A DNA stretch of 22,063 nucleotides, taken from NCBI GenBank assembly GCA_036897485.1, contig JAYMTF010001651.1, positions 1-22,063 on the forward strand, given 5' to 3'. Every line of letters starts with the position of its first letter. Positions within the stretch are counted from its first letter, which is position 1. Made by a program: the position numbers and the translations under genes. Under the pieces are notes generated by a model, which saw only the letters and a program-made list of their open reading frames with translations, made no database searches and had not been told where the DNA came from. This document shows, piece by piece, positions 20,879 through 22,063 of the stretch. Origin of the DNA: Pelargonium nanum (Eukaryota > Streptophyta > Magnoliopsida > Geraniales > Geraniaceae).

Positions 20879-22063
20879 CTAGCCTCTTACATTCCCAGAA
20901 ACAGAGTACCTCTCTGGGTCTCTACTAAAATCTGTAGACCTATTATCAAGCTTACCCATAACAACGTTCTTGAAACTAATGGCTTCTTGAACATGAGAAC
21001 ACGATCTCTGCATCCGTACGCCGCTCAGGCTACTCCGAGACTCCATCATTTCGTTCAGAGACAGCCTCTTCTTCGGCGCCGGCTCCGGCCTCTGTTTCGG
21101 AGCAGAGTACGACCTCAATTTGGCCTTGAACGATTTCGTGTTCGCCATGTAATTCGGATAGTTCCCGTATTGCCGGAAAAAATTGTCTCCACATATGCTC
21201 TTTGCCGGCGTCCCCGGCGCGTTAGAGACGCCGGAATTCATGAAGCGAGGAGTGCTCTGCGCGGTGGAGAACCTGCACTCGTCGCCGGTGAAGAACCACT
21301 CTGTTTCTTGGAAATTCCGGCAGTCGGGAATGGACAGCCGGCTCGGAGCTCGGCTCGACGGGACTGGAGAGGAGAGCGTTTGGCTCAGAGGGTCGTCGCC
21401 GAAATCTGAAATTGATGTGTTTGTGCGGCGAGATCTTGATTTTGGCCTGCCGGTGTCGACCTCCACGATCTTGGGGCTCTCGTCGGCGGCGGCGGTGAAT
21501 GTGGCGTCCAGAGACGCCGATAGCCTCCGGCTGTGAATTGAAGCTAAATGCTCGCTTCTCGTGTCATCAAATCTCTCCTGAGGGAACAAAAAAAAACGGT
21601 TAAATAATTTGTACAAGGTTGAGCTATTCAATTTGGAGCATTTGGTGGTTGCTCACCAGAGATTTTCTTGCTCCGATTTGAGCTCTGTTCTTGTCGTTGT
21701 TGATGAGTCCACGGAGTTTCTGGGACCGAACAGTGGCTTGAGCTCTGATCAGAGCTTGCATACTGTGGAGCGTCGCGGTGGCTTGTTTTCGAACCAAAAA
21801 ACCTCTGACCAATGCTTGAATCTTGACCAGTCCTTTCAGAGCTCGCAGAGCCTTCCTCGCCTGTTCAAAATCCAATTCCTCTGTTTAGAAATTTATGTTA
21901 AAATTTAAAAAAAGAAGGTAGTTTTTGAAGACCCACTTACCAAAAATCCTCTGAAAACGGTTTGTATCCTCACGGCGGCCCATCTCTCTCCGCCACCGCT
22001 GAACATGGTGCCTCTGGCGTGGCTGGGGGGGCTCCCCCTCGTTTCCCCGAAACGGGCGTCCAC
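20879..22063 (-). CDS. IQ67-domain (IQD) calmodulin-binding protein, 3' part (last three exons), cut by the window edge
   Basis: Plant IQD proteins bind calmodulin and calmodulin-like proteins and act as scaffolds at microtubules, the plasma membrane and the nucleus. Three exons are visible on the minus strand: 22063-21941 (partial), 21860-21657 and 21577-20879, all phase 0, giving 341 residues. The IQ67 signature begins in the first exon with [11 protein letters not shown], completed across the intron by ARKA, and continues with [13 protein letters not shown] and the degenerate [14 protein letters not shown]: three IQ motifs at about 11-residue spacing. The intron inside the first IQ motif is the hallmark of the family. 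A basic, Ser-rich region follows. [20 protein letters not shown] near visible residues 250-269 is the DUF4005-type motif. The end ([20 protein letters not shown]) suggests the group of Arabidopsis IQD22-25 by memory. The 5' exon or exons with the start codon lie beyond 22063. Confidence 0.92.

Noticed and set aside
20825-21536. Plus-strand frames of 194 and 117 codons opposite the IQD exons
   Set aside because: They are antisense shadows of the last IQD exon, which has clear IQD-family motifs on the minus strand.
1-22063. Search for tRNA, rRNA, CRISPR, viral or bacterial-type clusters
   Set aside because: No cloverleaf, rRNA signature, regular spaced repeats or viral genes were seen by eye; the region reads as ordinary plant nuclear DNA. 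A tRNAscan or Infernal run would be decisive.

Overview
The window looks like nuclear DNA of a flowering plant, most likely a eudicot. The genes are split by GT-AG introns, the spacers are AT-rich, and the proteins belong to plant families: a plant-type VPS15, a cell-wall pectinesterase and an IQ67-domain protein. The species cannot be read from the sequence. I see no bacterial, organellar or viral genes, no operon and no CRISPR.

Layout. 1-868: AT-rich spacer with a MITE-like hairpin and a poly(A) tract inside a 15-17 bp direct repeat. 869-1275: a compact intronless gene for a 79-residue basic protein resembling the linker motif of PDCD4/MRF proteins, with TATA box and poly(A) signal. 1276-2400: quiet spacer. 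2708-10082 (+): a complete 11-exon VPS15 gene (1552 residues by my splicing), with two short upstream ORFs close to its start codon. 10083-14683: a 4.6 kb spacer holding possible decayed gene pieces, simple repeats and the pectinesterase promoter. 14795-18188 (+): a complete five-exon type II pectinesterase of 381 residues, with a TRIM-like retroelement scar in intron 2 and a tandem repeat of its own exon-4/donor junction in intron 4. 18189-20878: a spacer with a probable hAT-type MITE and a 621 bp PIF/Harbinger-type MITE. 20879-22063 (-): the last three exons of an IQD calmodulin-binding protein whose 5' part lies beyond the window.

The genes do not form a pathway. VPS15 acts in PI3P signalling, autophagy and endosomal sorting; the pectinesterase acts in the wall; IQD proteins link calmodulin to microtubules and membranes. 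The most unusual things are at the level of repeats and gene structure: duplicated splice donors in the pectinesterase gene, an almost empty retroposition event, the TRIM scar, and the stand-alone PDCD4-linker microprotein. I found no clear case for a wholly new multi-gene system.
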